64,000 nucleotides of DNA from Sipunculus nudus (Eukaryota; Annelida; Sipuncula; Golfingiida; Sipunculidae). Below, in pieces: positions 50,541-62,370 of the stretch. Made by a program: the position numbers and the translations under genes. The first letter of the stretch is position 1, and every line of letters begins with the position of its first letter. The stretch spans positions 15,215,601 through 15,279,600 of the forward strand of contig CM049319.1 in the NCBI GenBank assembly GCA_026874595.1. The letters are read 5' to 3'. The notes below the pieces were generated by a model. That model ran no database searches. It was not told the origin of the DNA and saw nothing but the letters and a program-made list of their open reading frames with translations.

Positions 50541-50635
50541 CTGTTTTCATGACATAACTCCATGGCTGGTAGTAGAACTCTATGAGGGTATGTGTGCGCA
50601 GTAACAGCTTCAGCCACGTCACCAGCTTCTTTTCA
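50541..50635 (-). CDS. RUNDC1: RUNDC1 exon h (RUN domain)
   Basis: This 95-nt exon encodes EKKLVTWLKLLLRTHTLIEF then YYQPWSYVMKT and one base of a Gly codon. The vertebrate counterpart is E(Q/K)(R/K)LV.W..L......LIE..YQPWSYM..TG. The acceptor GTGTTACAG precedes 50635 and the donor is GTGAGT at 50540-50535. It is followed by the 10.4-kb intron that carries the LTR element. Confidence 0.96.
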
Positions 50636-50714
50636 CTGTAACACAGCAGAATGACAAACATTGTTTTAGATTTTTCTGAATAATTGCTTAGAGCTGTTGA
50701 ATACTCTGTTCCAT

Positions 50715-51240
50715 CATCCTTTTTTTGGATAATTTTCTTAAAAGTTTATATTTCTCAATAATTTCTTAGAAATCTGCATATGGAAGTAATGGCCTATTTT
50801 GGCAATTAAGAATTATCAATGATCTCCAGGTTGTGTTTCACAACTTTTTGGACTCTTCACAATGATCTATCTGACAGGTTAGATGTCTCACTGCATGAGT
50901 AGCCACCTTTTTTAAGCCCATTATATGTTTTAGAGTGCTAACATAACATCATACAATCAGCAGTTGTCAGCTGGGACTGTTTTTACATGTGACCAATGAC
51001 CTTTATTACCATTAGTTTGGTTGATATGTTGTAAAATGTAGACTGATTTCTCATATTTATAATTGTTCCTTAAATAGGTATAAGGTAGGTATTTATTTAC
51101 CTTGTGGAAAATTAGGCCCTTTCACCTTCTACCCTACATTAATATCTTCCCCCTTGAAATGTAACTAATAATTATCTATTGAATTTACTAAGAATAAGAA
51201 TTTACAAGAACAGGTGGACATGAGTGGATGGAACACACTT
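50715..51240. repeat. Dispersed duplication in RUNDC1 introns, copy 1
   Basis: Shares long diverged similarity with 58472-58985 in the same orientation (ataattttcttaaaagttta, acatgtgaccaatgacctt, aaatgtagactgatttctca, acaggtggacatga). Both copies are intronic; it is either a segmental duplication or an unnamed repeat. Confidence 0.7.
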
Positions 51241-51607
51241 TACCGGTAACATAATACATATAATGTATAAGTTACATTTCAAGGGAAACAAATATTGTGT
51301 AGAGTAGAGGATTAAGGGACCTAATTTTCAAAAAGGCAAATATATACTTACCTTACACTTAACCTTTATTGTTATTTTCTCATTCAAAGTTGTGACTCTT
51401 CTTTCCAGAGAAATTTTTCAAAACAAATGTGTGATTTCATTTCTAACAAAGTTTATGACTTTATTTCTGTTCCTCCCTATATTAGTTACTTTTCTTCCTG
51501 TAACTACTATTTCCATTCATCTGAAAGTCTTTTCCTTTATATAAATATCAAATCCCACTGCTAATATACTAAAATACTAGCAGTTCCTTATGACTTTGCA
51601 CACTTAC

Positions 51608-51705
51608 TTGAGAGCCAGACAGACAAATGCCTTGAACTGAGAATCTTCGCTCCTTTTCAGGGGTTTATGGGAACTGATTATGGTGTCCACTGCACTCAAC
51701 AAAGT
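51608..51705 (-). CDS. RUNDC1: RUNDC1 exon g (RUN domain)
   Basis: This 98-nt exon encodes TLLSAVDTIISSHKPLKRSE then DSQFKAFVCLAL and two bases of an Asn codon, matching the vertebrate block SLLTAI..VL.EH.P.KRS.DS.LKA.VC.ALN. The acceptor is CTTTCAG before 51705 and the donor is GTAAGT at 51607-51602. Confidence 0.96.
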
Positions 51706-52548
51706 CTGAAAGTAATGAGAAACAGCACACATACAGTATCTAAATATATGTAAAAATAATTAATCTATTCTTTAATATATTCTAACACTTTAACATTAAG
51801 AAAAAGAAAACATAGCACAATATTTTCAAAGGTTTTTTCATAATCAAAGATAATTACTATTTTTTTAAATACTCTAAATTCACAAATTATGTTTAGTTAT
51901 TCATTTATAATTTCAGGAAACAGAATGGGTTCTTTCTATAATCAACATACCAAGGGTTGCAATAAATAAGACATGCTGATATTGCTGTCAATTATGTTAC
52001 AATGGCAGTAAATTATGTGCATTCTGGCAATAGAGAATGAAAGATTTTAGTCAACCTTATTAAATGTGTACTTGTACAACTTTCTAGACATTTCCTCATC
52101 AAGCAATGGCAAAGGATGGGGCCTTTCAGCTGACAATGTATTTTATCATATTTGTACTACCATCATCCAGTCAATGTCTGTCAAAGTGTCCTTGACCCTA
52201 TCACTGCAGCCAATATATCATGACAGGAGTCTACTGTTTTCATGAATATTAAATTAATTGTTTCACTCCAATACTTTGCACAATAAGCAGGTGTTTTACT
52301 TGCAATAATTATTGGAGTACCAAGCTGATTCACTAATCTTTGTACTAAAAAAACTCAAATAACAAATGGGTCCCCCAGGTTGGACAGACTATAATTACCA
52401 TTACCTGGTCTGACCTGTCAAAGATACACTTTTACCTAATTGAGATTTACTATTTAATAAACAGATAGCTTTGCATGAAACTCAAAACATTAGCCCATGA
52501 AGGGTTAAATGTAAATACATGCATACCAGTGAACTTTTAATTAGCTAA

Positions 52549-55061
52549 CCTGTTTAGCAGTGATGGGTTTGTAAACTACTTACCTGTTTAGCAGTGTTGG
52601 TTTGTTATGAACTTACCTGTTTAGCAGTGATGGTTTTTTAGCTCAGCTGACTGTAAGTCATCTGAGCTATAGGGATCACTCTTTGTCTGTCCGGCCGTCC
52701 GGCCGTCCGGCCATCCGGCTGTCTGTCTGTTAACAAGGCACAAATCTTAACCACTGGACCTGGAATCTTCTTACTTTAAATCCAGAGAGGTCCATGAAAA
52801 ATCTCCTTAGAAACCTGGAATTAGGTCTCTGTTACCCATATTCTTCTAGCTATGGGGCCCCAAAGTACCCCCCAGAATAGTAAAAAATTTCATACAAAAA
52901 CTTCAATATCTCATTAACTACATCACTGATGGTCATGATTTTTGGCATACATATTGATCACGAGAAGTTTCATCAGTTTCTACAGACTGGTGGCACCACC
53001 TGTATTTTTTCGATTTTTTATGAATTGTTTTCTCTATTTTTGAGACCTTTAAAAATGTGAACATCTGTTAACAGGGCACAAATCGTAAAGACTGGACCTA
53101 GAATCTTCATTCTTGACATTCTGAGAAACCTATAAAAAGTCTCCATGGAAACCAGAAATTAGATCTCTGTTACCCATATTCTTCGAGCTATGGGGCCCCA
53201 AATTATCCCCAAGAATAGTGAAAAATTTCATACAAAAACTTCAATATCTGATTAACTACATCACTGATAGTCATGATTTTTGGCATACATATTGATCACA
53301 AGATGTTTCATCAGTTTCTGCAGATCGGTGGCGCCACCTGTATTTTTCAAAGTTTTACAATTTTTTTTCCTCTATTTTTGAGACCTTTATGGATGTAGTT
53401 ATCTGTCAACAGGGTTCAAATTGGACCTAGAATCTTCATTCTTGACACACAGGGAGATCTATGAAAAGTCTCCATGGAAACCTGATATTACCCATATCCT
53501 TTGAGCTATTGCACTCCAAAGTACAGCTCAGAATAATGAAAAATCTGATACAAAAGCTGAAGTATCTGAACAACTAATGCAGAGATCACCATAATTGTTT
53601 GTATGGATATTGATCATGGAGTGTTTCATCAGTTTCTGCAGCCTGGTGGCACCACCTGTATTTGTTGGGGCTTTTTTTTAAATTTTTTTTCTCTATTTTT
53701 GAGACCTTTAAAGATATGAACATCTGTTAACATGGCACAAATCATAACAACTGGACCTAGAATCTTCATTCTTTACACACAGGGAGACCCATGAAAAATC
53801 TCCATGGAAACCTGAAATTAGGTCTCTGTTACCCATATCCATTAAGCTGTATGGCTCAAAAATACTCCCCAGAATAATGAAAAATTTGATACAAAAACTC
53901 CAGTATCTCAATAACTACAACACTGATGCTCATGATTTTTGGCATACATATTGATCATGACATGTTCCATCAGTTTTAGCAGACTAGGTGTGCCACCTCT
54001 ATTTTTTTTTCAAATTGTTACCAATTATTTTCTCTAATTTTGAGACCTTTAAAGATGTGGTTATCTGTCAACAGGGTACAATTTGTAACAACTGGACCTA
54101 GAATCGTCATTCTTGTCATGCAAGGAGGCCCATGAAAAGTGTCTATGGAAACCTGAAATTAGGTATCTGTTACCCATATCCTTCAAGCTATAGGACTCCA
54201 AAGTATCCCTCAGAATAATGGAAAATTTGATACAAAAGCTGAAGTATCTGAACAACTAATCCAGAGACCACCATGCTTCTTTGCATGGATATTGACCATA
54301 TAGTGTTTTTATTAGTTTCTGCAGACTGGTGGAGCCACCTGTATTTTTTTTAAAGTTTACGCATTTTTTCTCTATTTTTGAGATATATTAATATATTAAT
54401 ACAGACACAATCTCAGCCTGTTGGTTAATCTCTTTGATGCTTCAGTTGAATGGTTATATACTACCATTCAGATGATAAAATTTCCTTTTGCAAATCTCTT
54501 CCCAGTCAGCTGAGCGTCATGACCCATGGGTCACTTGTTTTATGAACTACCTGCTTAGCAGTGATGGGTTTTTTATGAACTTACCTGTTAAGCATTGATG
54601 GGTTTTTTATGAACTTACCTGTTTAGCATTGATGGGTTTGTTATGAACTTTACCTGTTTAGCATTGATGGGTTTGTTATGAACTTACCTGTTTAGCAGTG
54701 ATGGGTTTGTTATAAACTTACCTGTTTAGCAGTGATGGGTTTTTTTATGAACTTACCTGTTTAGCAGTGATGGTTTGTTATGAACTTACCTGTTTAGCAG
54801 TGACGTTTTTTTTATGAACTTACCTATTTAACAGTGATGGGTTTGTTATGAACTTACCTGTTAAGCATTAATGGGTTTGTTACGAACTTACCTGTTTAGC
54901 AGTGATGGGTTTGTAATAAACTTTCCTGGTTAGCAGTGATGGTTTTTTTATGAACTTACCTATTTAGCAGTGATGGGTTTGTTATGAATTTACCTGTTTA
55001 GCAGTGATTGGTTTTTTATGAACTTACCTTTTTAGCAGTGATGGGTTTTTTATGAACTTAC
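52549..55061 (-). repeat. 34-bp tandem array of RUNDC1 exon-f 3' end plus splice donor
   Basis: Starting at the real exon f boundary and running down the intron, the unit (about 34 bp, minus strand CCCATCACTGCTAAACAG then GTAAGTTCATAA plus a few bases) repeats about 15 times in 54541-55061. Three more units follow at 52549-52635, after an inserted 1.9-kb element (52636-54539). Units differ by point changes, such as TTTAGCAG versus TTAAGCAT on the plus strand, and by 1-2 bp length changes. Most keep CAG/GTAAGT, a consensus 5' splice site. Translated in the exon frame, use of any of these downstream donors would retain GTA AGT TCA TAA, an in-frame stop three codons past the true junction. Confidence 0.93.
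52636..54539 (-). mobile_element. AACAAG-type element, copy E with different cargo, inside the 34-bp array
   Basis: In reverse orientation it begins (plus strand) tagctcagctgactgtaag and ends tgacccatgggtcacttgtt, the same two ends as copies A-C. The interior is unrelated: five tandem units of about 325-340 bp (ggacctagaatcttcattct, ccatggaaacctgaaattagg, tctgcagactggtggc.ccacctgt). It splits a unit of the RUNDC1 donor array, so it arrived after the array began to form. Confidence 0.82.
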
Positions 55062-55154
55062 CTGTTTAGCAGTGATGGGTTTACCTCCAACTATATCCAG
55101 ACTAAAGGCTTGAGACAGCTTCCTTGCAGGAGATTCATTGTATTCTCTCCCATG
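55062..55154 (-). CDS. RUNDC1: RUNDC1 exon f (RUN domain; source of 34-bp donor array)
   Basis: This 93-nt, phase 0-0 exon encodes HGREYNESPARKLSQAFSLD and then IVGGKPITAKQ, nearly identical to vertebrate (N)GR.Y.ESPARKLSQSF.L...GG..(I/V)T.KQ. The acceptor TTTCAG precedes 55154 and the donor is GTAAGT at 55061-55056. The last 18-20 exon bases plus the first 14 or so intron bases are the unit of a long tandem array that fills the start of the following intron. Confidence 0.96.
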
Positions 55155-55628
55155 CTGAAATGATTATAATATTACCAAAATTATAAATATCTGGAATGGC
55201 ATTTAGTAGAGCAAACACCTCTGTCAAAGCAATACCACTGGACCCTAATTTTTTTAATTTTCTAGCTTTTGGAGAACTATGTTGAAACAACATGTGTATC
55301 AAATTTCAGGTAAGATGATGCAGTGCTTCAAAATTTAATGCATTCACACAAAAAAATCTGTTTAGGTTGATTTGGCCCTGAAGATAAAGGTCACAGGTTT
55401 CAAATTCTTCTTATTGGTAGAAACAATTTTTATTTAATTTTTAATGTAAAAATATGGAGTGGTTCAAAAGATATCCCATTCACAAGAAGGCACACAGACA
55501 ACTCCTATGGATGATGATGACAGACCAAACATTTATGTCCCCCCCCCCTCCCCTGAATGGGAAGGGAGAAATAATTTTATGGTAAATGAGTCTGGGATAT
55601 TCAAATATCTGCCTCATCTGCTTCTCAC

Positions 55629-55745
55629 CTTCATTTGGTAATACTTGACAAGCAGGTCCCAGGCGTGCATCATCTTGGCCTGCTCTTTCTCTTTGGACCG
55701 GTTTGGAAAACATCCCATTGGGACGAGACTTGTGCTCTGGCCAAC
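55629..55745 (-). CDS. RUNDC1: RUNDC1 exon e (RUN domain)
   Basis: This 117-nt, phase 0-0 exon reads VGQSTSLVPMGCFPNRSKEK and then EQAKMMHAWDLLVKYYQMK. It corresponds to the vertebrate segment SLVLAPIACLLP...MHPWELFVKYYHAK; the W-(D/E)-L-x-VKYY core is a RUN-domain hallmark. The acceptor GATTGACAG precedes 55745 and the donor is GTGAGA at 55628-55623. Confidence 0.95.
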
Positions 55746-55943
55746 CTGTCAATCATGGTCACATGATCAGTCATTCAGCATATTTACCATCATATATTTT
55801 ATGAACATTTTAATATGATTTTTCCTTTAACTGAAATATCAAATTTATCACACCAAAATGTATTCTTAGTAAAAAATGCTTATGTTGTACTCTGACTAAC
55901 TAACCAATTTATGATTTTATTAACCTATTCCCTATTTGGGGTA

Positions 55944-56140
55944 GGGTGTGGTATTTGCCTAGTGGTTAAGGCGTTGGACTTCGCAGCTGAAGGTACCCAG
56001 TTTGAACCCTGCTGGTGCTTCAATGGCATAATGGTGAAATCTCGTTATAGAACCTCAGAGATCTGCTCTTATGTCTTAAAGACAGGTTATGACTTCTAAA
56101 ATATTCCTAACCCCGTGCATATAAAACCTGAAATCCAGAA
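55944..56140 (+). mobile_element. tRNA-like SINE head (A and B box)
   Basis: tgcctagtggttaaggcgtt (A box) and, 30 bp on, cagtttgaacccty-type B box form a tRNA-like 70-mer; the tail continues to about 56140. A functional tRNA is unlikely because the arms pair poorly. It lies in the RUNDC1 intron upstream of exon e. Confidence 0.55.
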
Positions 56141-56581
56141 GGCTTAATAACAAACATATCATCCTTATCATATAGATACCTTCATCTTCATACAATAGAC
56201 AGTGCCACAAACAGGCCATATATACTTTAATATGCAATACATCTGTCAAAGAGTTTCTGAGTTATATTGCTTACACTAATGTCAATTGACAGTGATTTGG
56301 GGTTAAAACGGTGACAAAAAGGAAAATAAATTGTAGATGATGCCATCAGACTTTTGTGCTAGATACAAGTATCCAAAATCATTGATCAGTCTGATTTTCA
56401 GAACATTCTCAGAACATTTCATCAACCAATTCTTTATTAATCTAATGATTTCAAGATAGAGATTTGTCTACAGAGCCAGATTTATCAAGCTGAAACCAGA
56501 GTATTCACAACTGAACAGTGAGAGTTGTTTTCGCAGGAGAGTGAACTTACAGATGGGTTCTACCACAGTTAAAACAAAAAT

Positions 56582-56866
56582 AAATAAGGACTGGTTCTCA
56601 GGCACTTTTCTTCAGAATTCAATGCGGGTGGGTTTTTTTTTTTTATGTTTCGATTAAAATGTCAAATGATAAGGGAAAAGCATTATAATAACTGATTTAT
56701 TTTGCTAAACAAGTAAAAACACTGCATAACGAAGGAAAATTTTATGTATATTATATGATTTTATCTTCTTGAAAGAAATGTCTGAGTGGCTTGCGCTCAA
56801 AATTGGTAAATTTCTATTGAAAATCAAAATAATAAATTTCGATGAGGGGATTTAAAATTTTTGGCT
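56582..56866 (+). mobile_element. MITE copy 5, degraded right end
   Basis: The left end (aaggactggttctcaggcac) and interior are recognisable; the right inverted repeat has decayed to tttaaaatttttggctt. It ends about 30 bp from the donor side of RUNDC1 exon d. Confidence 0.7.
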
Positions 56867-56892
56867 TAAACTGTAAGTCTTGTGTTACTAAC

Positions 56893-56988
56893 CTCCATGA
56901 GACCGTGTTCCATGAGATCTTTGAGCGCCATAGCGAGTTCCTTCCTGACGGCCATTGTTAATGCCTTGTTGCACTGCACTGCAGGTGC
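56893..56988 (-). CDS. RUNDC1: RUNDC1 exon d (start of RUN domain)
   Basis: This 96-nt, phase 0-0 exon encodes APAVQCNKALTMAVRKELAM followed by ALKDLMEHGLME. It matches the vertebrate block TTAVRKELA.ALRDLM.HGL at the start of the RUN domain. The acceptor CATCTTTAG precedes 56988 and the donor is GTTAGT at 56892-56887. Confidence 0.95.
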
Positions 56989-57000
56989 CTAAAGATGCAA

Positions 57001-58471
57001 GATACATCTTTAATATGATGAGATAAAACATAAATAGGATAGTATGTTAGGGTAGTTGTCTAATAATGCGACTGCTCAAACATTATCACACAACTACTCT
57101 CACACGTTATTCTATTTTTCTACTGATGTTTCACAGAGTGCACATTCTGTGTAAAAAAGTGTAAAACATGTGGGTGTTTTGTAATAATACTTGTGCATAA
57201 ATTCTGTTAGTAGATTGTAACAAAGTACAACAGGTTTTAACAGGTAGAAGACCCATCATTAACATCATGCAATAATAATGAGTATGATAATTTTCAGTGC
57301 GATAATATACCTTGTGATACTAAGTGACTGCTTAACATTTTGTTAGTCCTTTGTAATTATAAGCAAACATCTTTTGAAACTTGTGTATTTAGAAGTAATA
57401 ACTGGTGATTCTTTTTTTTTGGTCACTGTATTGCTGGAACACTTAAATATGTCTAAAGGAGACAATATTTTTAATTGTACCTACTGATTCATGTAAGTAA
57501 GAACATATATACGAGTACTTAGGTTTCACTATATATGAGAGACATATGACAGGTAAAACACTGAGGAAAATACATATCTAAAACTTTACTCCTATAAAGA
57601 TCTTATCAGAGTGCCTCTTTCCTGCAAACAATAATCCCACTTCTTGACCATATATAAAAAGAAGGACAGCAACTGTCAGATCTCTGAGAAATCATCCTCC
57701 ACCACTCAACATTAACACTGTGAATATCAGATGTTCCACTACTTGTATAACAACAAAACCTTCACTTGATTTAAGGAAAAGGTGTTTTCATCCATCTCAT
57801 TACCAGTCAGTCTAGTTGTAGTAGAATATATATTATTCAATATTTAAGGTATTATTTTTAGTTTATTTATGGTAGGCATATCAGAGTCAGCTATATGTAG
57901 TCTATAATAAATGAAAGAGAAGTACACTATGGGAGATGTACAAGATACATATCTACATTAAAATATAGGTATTATGTTACTGAAGATATTCTATGTATGC
58001 TGCCTAAAACAGCAATATAATTGAAAAACTAATTTCATGTTAACAGAAACAATTTTAACTTATTCAAGCATTAATAACAGAGGGCACTGTGAGGAACTGA
58101 ATTATTACTATCTAAGTGATTTTGAAATAATCCAATGATCAAATTTGTGGCCACCTTGTAAAGTTGGAGCTTTCCTTTCAACTGAACAATGAGAAAAAGA
58201 GTTAAAAGGTTGTGTTTGTTCACACAAATTCCTAAACAATAAATTTACTGTCTGATATGGATAACTCAACTAATAGTGCAATGAAGATTTTGAAAGTGAC
58301 AATCCTTCCCCCAACACATGAAGACAAAGTTTGATCCAAGAAAATTGCCTAAAAACCTAAAGGTGAGAAATCAACCCGACTTCCTAAATATTATTAATCT
58401 AATACTATCTTGGATTGAGGAAAAACAAATATAACAAGTGATTATAGTCCATTTCACCACCTGCTGTCCAC
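57001..58471. other. RUNDC1 intron, nothing recognised
   Basis: AT-rich sequence without open frames, repeats with a second copy, or other signals that I can support. Confidence 0.4.
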
Positions 58472-58985
58472 CTGTTTTTTGTTGATAATTTTCTTAAAAG
58501 TTTATATTTTTCAATTATTTCCTAGAAAATTACATATGGAAGTGACAACCTAATATGGCAATTAAGAAGTTTACCATAAATCCCCCGTTTATGTTTCACA
58601 ACATTTTAGTCTCTTTATCATGATCTGACAGATAAGATGTGTCCCTCCATAAGTAACCATCTTTGTTTTAGTTGGTTATATTTTTAAGAGTGTTTACATG
58701 AGATCATCCAATCAGCAGCTGTTATTTCAGGCTGTTTTTGCATGTGACCAATGACCTTGACTGCAATAAGTAGGTCTGATATGTTGTTAAATGTAGACTG
58801 ATTTCTCATATTTTCAGTAAATTCTTTTTCTCAAATAAGGTATAAAGAAGGTATTTAGTTACCTTGTTGAAAATTAGGTTCTTTAATTCTCTGCTCTACC
58901 TACCCTGTAATTGTTTCCCTTGAAATTTAACTAATAAAAAGTTTCATAGCAAAAAACAGGTGGACATGAAGGGATGAAACGGACA
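58472..58985. repeat. Dispersed duplication in RUNDC1 introns, copy 2
   Basis: Partner of 50715-51240, roughly 75-80% similar by eye. No coding content. Confidence 0.7.
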
Positions 58986-60881
58986 ATAGTATTATCCCAG
59001 TCACATATTGCCAAGAATAGCTGAAGGCAATAAGTAGGGGGCTATTGCATGAAAAAGATTTCAGTTGTTGCATAATAAAATGTAACAATTATAAACAGCA
59101 TTTCCTTCAGCTCATTGTCATAGTTTAGTACAAGTATCCTGTAGCTGGCCAATCAATCTGTTTTCATTCACATTTATCTCAACCTGCAATATACTGCTCA
59201 ATTAAACTGCATATTCCTCATTTTAACTGCAACCTTGAACTAAAGCCATATTTAACCCCTAAACTTCCTTTAGAAGCCTACCCATACACATTTTCTAACT
59301 GATGTGAACACCACATTTGTCAGATTTCTACACTATATTGAGATAAAGATGAAAACAGTAAATAAATCCAGGTGTGCACAGATTGAAGAGAGCATGCCTT
59401 CTGGGGTAATGAGATACAGTGCTGCCACCTAGACCATATGGAGAAAAGTTTGAAACCCTTCAAATAAAGAAAACCAAAACGGACTTAAAAAGTAAAGTTT
59501 AAATTTTTATTTTATGGGGCTATTACAAAGGAGAATATTGTTTGTAGTTGAGGGTGGTGAATTTTCAAGGGTTTCTTGAATGATTCATTCTAAAAGTGCT
59601 GGAGGTATACTAGTAATACAAGTACCAATATTCTGTTGTCACAACCTGCACCTCTGATAAAGCAAACTGAAAACCTATCTCAGTTGGAACACTGGGATAT
59701 TGGGATTTTTGGGGGTGATAGATGAAATTGGTGGATAAATGAGTGGCAAAAGAAAAGAGGTCAAACTCTACCATAATATGCTGAGTTTGTGTCCAAAATA
59801 TACATCTTATATGTGTGCTGCTTTGGAATTAGAGCTCGGGAATTTAGGATCAGTGTTGTAAAAAAAAACTTTGGTTGGTTTTTCACTCACAGTAACTTCC
59901 ACCTCAATTTAATTGCCACTTGTTTACTGCAATAAAACTTTGAGAGCATACTTCTTAAGTCTTAAAATGTTCCTACGTCACTGATAACTGAAAGTGACTT
60001 CTTGAGCAAAAATGGATAAATAGCTGTTTAACCACATGAATTATAAGATATTGTATAGAAGTGGTATTCTTTTATCAAAGTTGTAGAAGAGTCCATAGCA
60101 TCCATTTCAGAGTGCAAGTTTCTACGGAGTATTAAAATGGTCACACTGGAAAAAAAGGTAGAGTATGGGGTATGAAGAAACAGAACACACTACAAAGGAC
60201 CCCTGTTGTCACCCATACTCACATGATAAGTTATAGCCCTATGTGGCATAGGACCTGGTGTACCTGGAGAATGCTATCAAACACACATTGTATATACTTT
60301 TACATCTTCTAGTTATAGAAAAACAGAGGTCTGGATGATAGATCCATAAAGGTTTATAATGGGAACAAAGCATTAACAGCAAAGCCTGTGTTTGATATGT
60401 GCATGCTGTGACCATTGTAACCAAATGTAAGCAAAGGAGAATACATATAATAGTCTGAATTTTTTTTTTAATTTTCAAAATTACATGCTCCATGTCTGAA
60501 CATTTAATAAAACCATTAAGATTGAGGTTTGCAACTAATACAGATGCAAAGTCACTCAGCAGTAAAAGACAGAAGAATCGTACAAGTTTTTGTTTTGGAT
60601 CTTGCCACTATGTTACTCATCTTACATTGGGTACTACCATGGAACAAACTGTATCTGTCTCAATTTGTTTGACTTTTATAAAGTCCAATACTTTATAGCA
60701 GTAAACCAGACCACTGTAAGGTCAATCCATAATTTTTTGTGAGAAAATGTTCAAACAATATATAAATAAATCAGTTATGTGACCCCTGTCATGGTCACCA
60801 GGCCAGGTGATATTATAATTTATATTACAGATTATTATGTGAACACATCTGCACGACTTTTGAGCTTATTATGACACCTAC

Positions 60882-60990
60882 ATCGTCAGAATCACTGGTG
60901 TAGTCTGTGTCTTCAACATCACTTTTCTCCTGGATTTTTGCCTGTTCCAAAACCCTCTCCACAGCAACCTCAAGCTTGGCACGCAAATCA
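60882..60990 (-). CDS. RUNDC1: RUNDC1 exon c (LEVAVERV helix and acidic stretch)
   Basis: This 109-nt exon encodes DLRAKLEVAVERVLEQAKIQ, equivalent to the vertebrate VLKRLEVSVDRV segment, then a strongly acidic tail with EDTDYTSDSDD. The acceptor GTTTGCAG precedes 60990. The donor GTAGGT at 60881-60876 gives phase 0, as the next exon requires. The acidic run is compatible with casein-kinase-type phosphorylation, which is inference only. Confidence 0.88.
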
Positions 60991-61179
60991 CTGCAAACAG
61001 AACACACAGATTATCATTACAGAGAGCACCCTAGTTGAACATGCATGTTAAACAAGAATAGCCTTGCGCTGCAATACAGATATATGTCTCCCCATATGGG
61101 CCATCTGAAAAAATTTAGGGTAAAATATACACTATCACAAAACAAAAAATTCTAGACTTCAGCAGATTTTACCTTGAAT

Positions 61180-61500
61180 GTAAAGGTCAAGGTTACCTCT
61201 CTTCAAACTCTGATGAGATTTTTTGCAGAAAAAACTGGTGTGTCAAATTTTGAGAAGAAAAAATTCCAAAGTTATGGGGATCACAATAATCATAGAATTG
61301 CATAAATTTGACCTTAAAGATCAAGGTCAAGGTCACTGGATTTTGTACTCCAACAAGTTTTTGGTAGGAAAAATTAGTGTTTAAATTTTGGAGGAAAATA
61401 TGCAGCCTTTTAAAAGTTGTGTTCACAATACAATAACGATAATTTGGCTGATTTGACCTTGAAGATCCTGGTAAAGGTCACCCATTTTTAAACTTCTCAT
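61180..61500. repeat. Fragment of a gaccttgaa-type repeat
   Basis: Three rough units (tttgaccttaaagatcaagg, ctgatgagattttttgcaga, tttgaccttgaagatcctgg) of about 120 bp, like the tandem elements elsewhere in the window. It lies in the RUNDC1 intron between exons b and c. Confidence 0.5.
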
Positions 61501-61941
61501 GAGTGGTGAATGAAGTAGAGTAGTGGGCAAGATATTTATTGTGGGTCAGTTTCAGCCAAAGCAAAGTGAAATCTAATATTCACAAACTCTCTCTCTGTAA
61601 TACTGAATGATACATGTTCAGGATTATTCCTATCCTGGTGGAAGGCGAGAAAATGGACAGACACATACTTCCATTGTTCCTTTCACTGAGAGTAAAATGA
61701 GCCATCAGTGTACATTATAATATTATTATTATAATATTAGTATTATCATATGTGGACTTAGTTCTCCAGTAACACTCAAGACATATGAAGCAGGTTCTAT
61801 TCTTTTAAATGGAAAATTATTATGGACAACAGAGACATAAGTTTTCACACACATGCTGTAAAGTTTCTACCTTTATATGCAAATCCATAGACACATGAAA
61901 ATTTTTATTTGATTTAACTTTTATTTCATCTTCCTTCCTAC

Positions 61942-62078
61942 CCCCAGTGGTTTCCTTTGGTTGTTCTTTTCAATAAATTTCTTTCAAATTCTCTGCCTCC
62001 ACAACCAAACTGGCTAATGGCAAACAGCTGCAGGACTGTCAGGGCTTGTTTCAGGATGGAGAGGGTTGTATCACGCAT
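61942..62078 (-). CDS. RUNDC1: RUNDC1 exon b (conserved QALTVLQLFAISQFG helix)
   Basis: This 137-nt exon reads MRDTTLSILKQALTVLQLFA, then ISQFGCGG, matching vertebrate RUNDC1 (ML(R/K)KALAVLQIFAVSQFGCG), then REFERNLLKRTTKGNHW and two bases of a Gly codon. The acceptor ATTACAG precedes 62078 and the donor GTAGGA lies at 61941-61936. The donor is weak but is the only choice that keeps phase with the next exon. The exon's first 65-70 nt occur again as two degenerate tandem copies in the upstream intron. Confidence 0.9.
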
Positions 62079-62109
62079 CTGTAATTGATAAATGAAACAA
62101 TAAATACAA

Positions 62110-62370
62110 AAGAACAAGTGACCTGAGGGTCATGACACTCAGTCACATTACCAAACTGGCTAAAGGCAAACAGCTGCAGGACTGTGAGTGCTTGTTTCAG
62201 GTTGGAGAGGGTTGTATCACACACAGCTGTAATTGATACATGAAACATACAAAAGAACAAGTGACCTGAGAGTTATGATGCTCAGTACCACGTGCACACT
62301 GGCTAATGGCAAACTGCTGACAGACTATTAGAGATGGTTTCAGGTAGACCAAGGTTGTATCATGCATAAG
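62110..62370 (-). repeat. Two degenerate tandem copies of RUNDC1 exon b 5' part
   Basis: The exon b segment encoding DTTLSILKQALTVLQLFAIS recurs upstream with a period of 143-146 bp. Copy 2 (about 62151-62229) still reads CDTTLSNLKQALTVLQLFAF and SQFGN and keeps an ATTACAG acceptor. Copy 3 (about 62297-62366) reads MHDTTLVYLKPSLIV and then CQQFAISQ, and has lost the acceptor AG. Each copy is separated by a piece like the AACAAGTGACC end of the element family found elsewhere in the window. The copies lack the 3' half of the exon. They are probably pseudo-exons, though copy 2 has TTTG/GTAATG as a potential donor. Confidence 0.85.

Noticed and set aside
52549-55061. CRISPR-like array
   Set aside because: The units are head-to-tail with no unique spacers, and the host is an animal genome; the unit derives from an exon boundary.
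55944-56015. Functional tRNA gene
   Set aside because: A and B boxes are present but the stems pair poorly and the sequence continues as a SINE-like tail.
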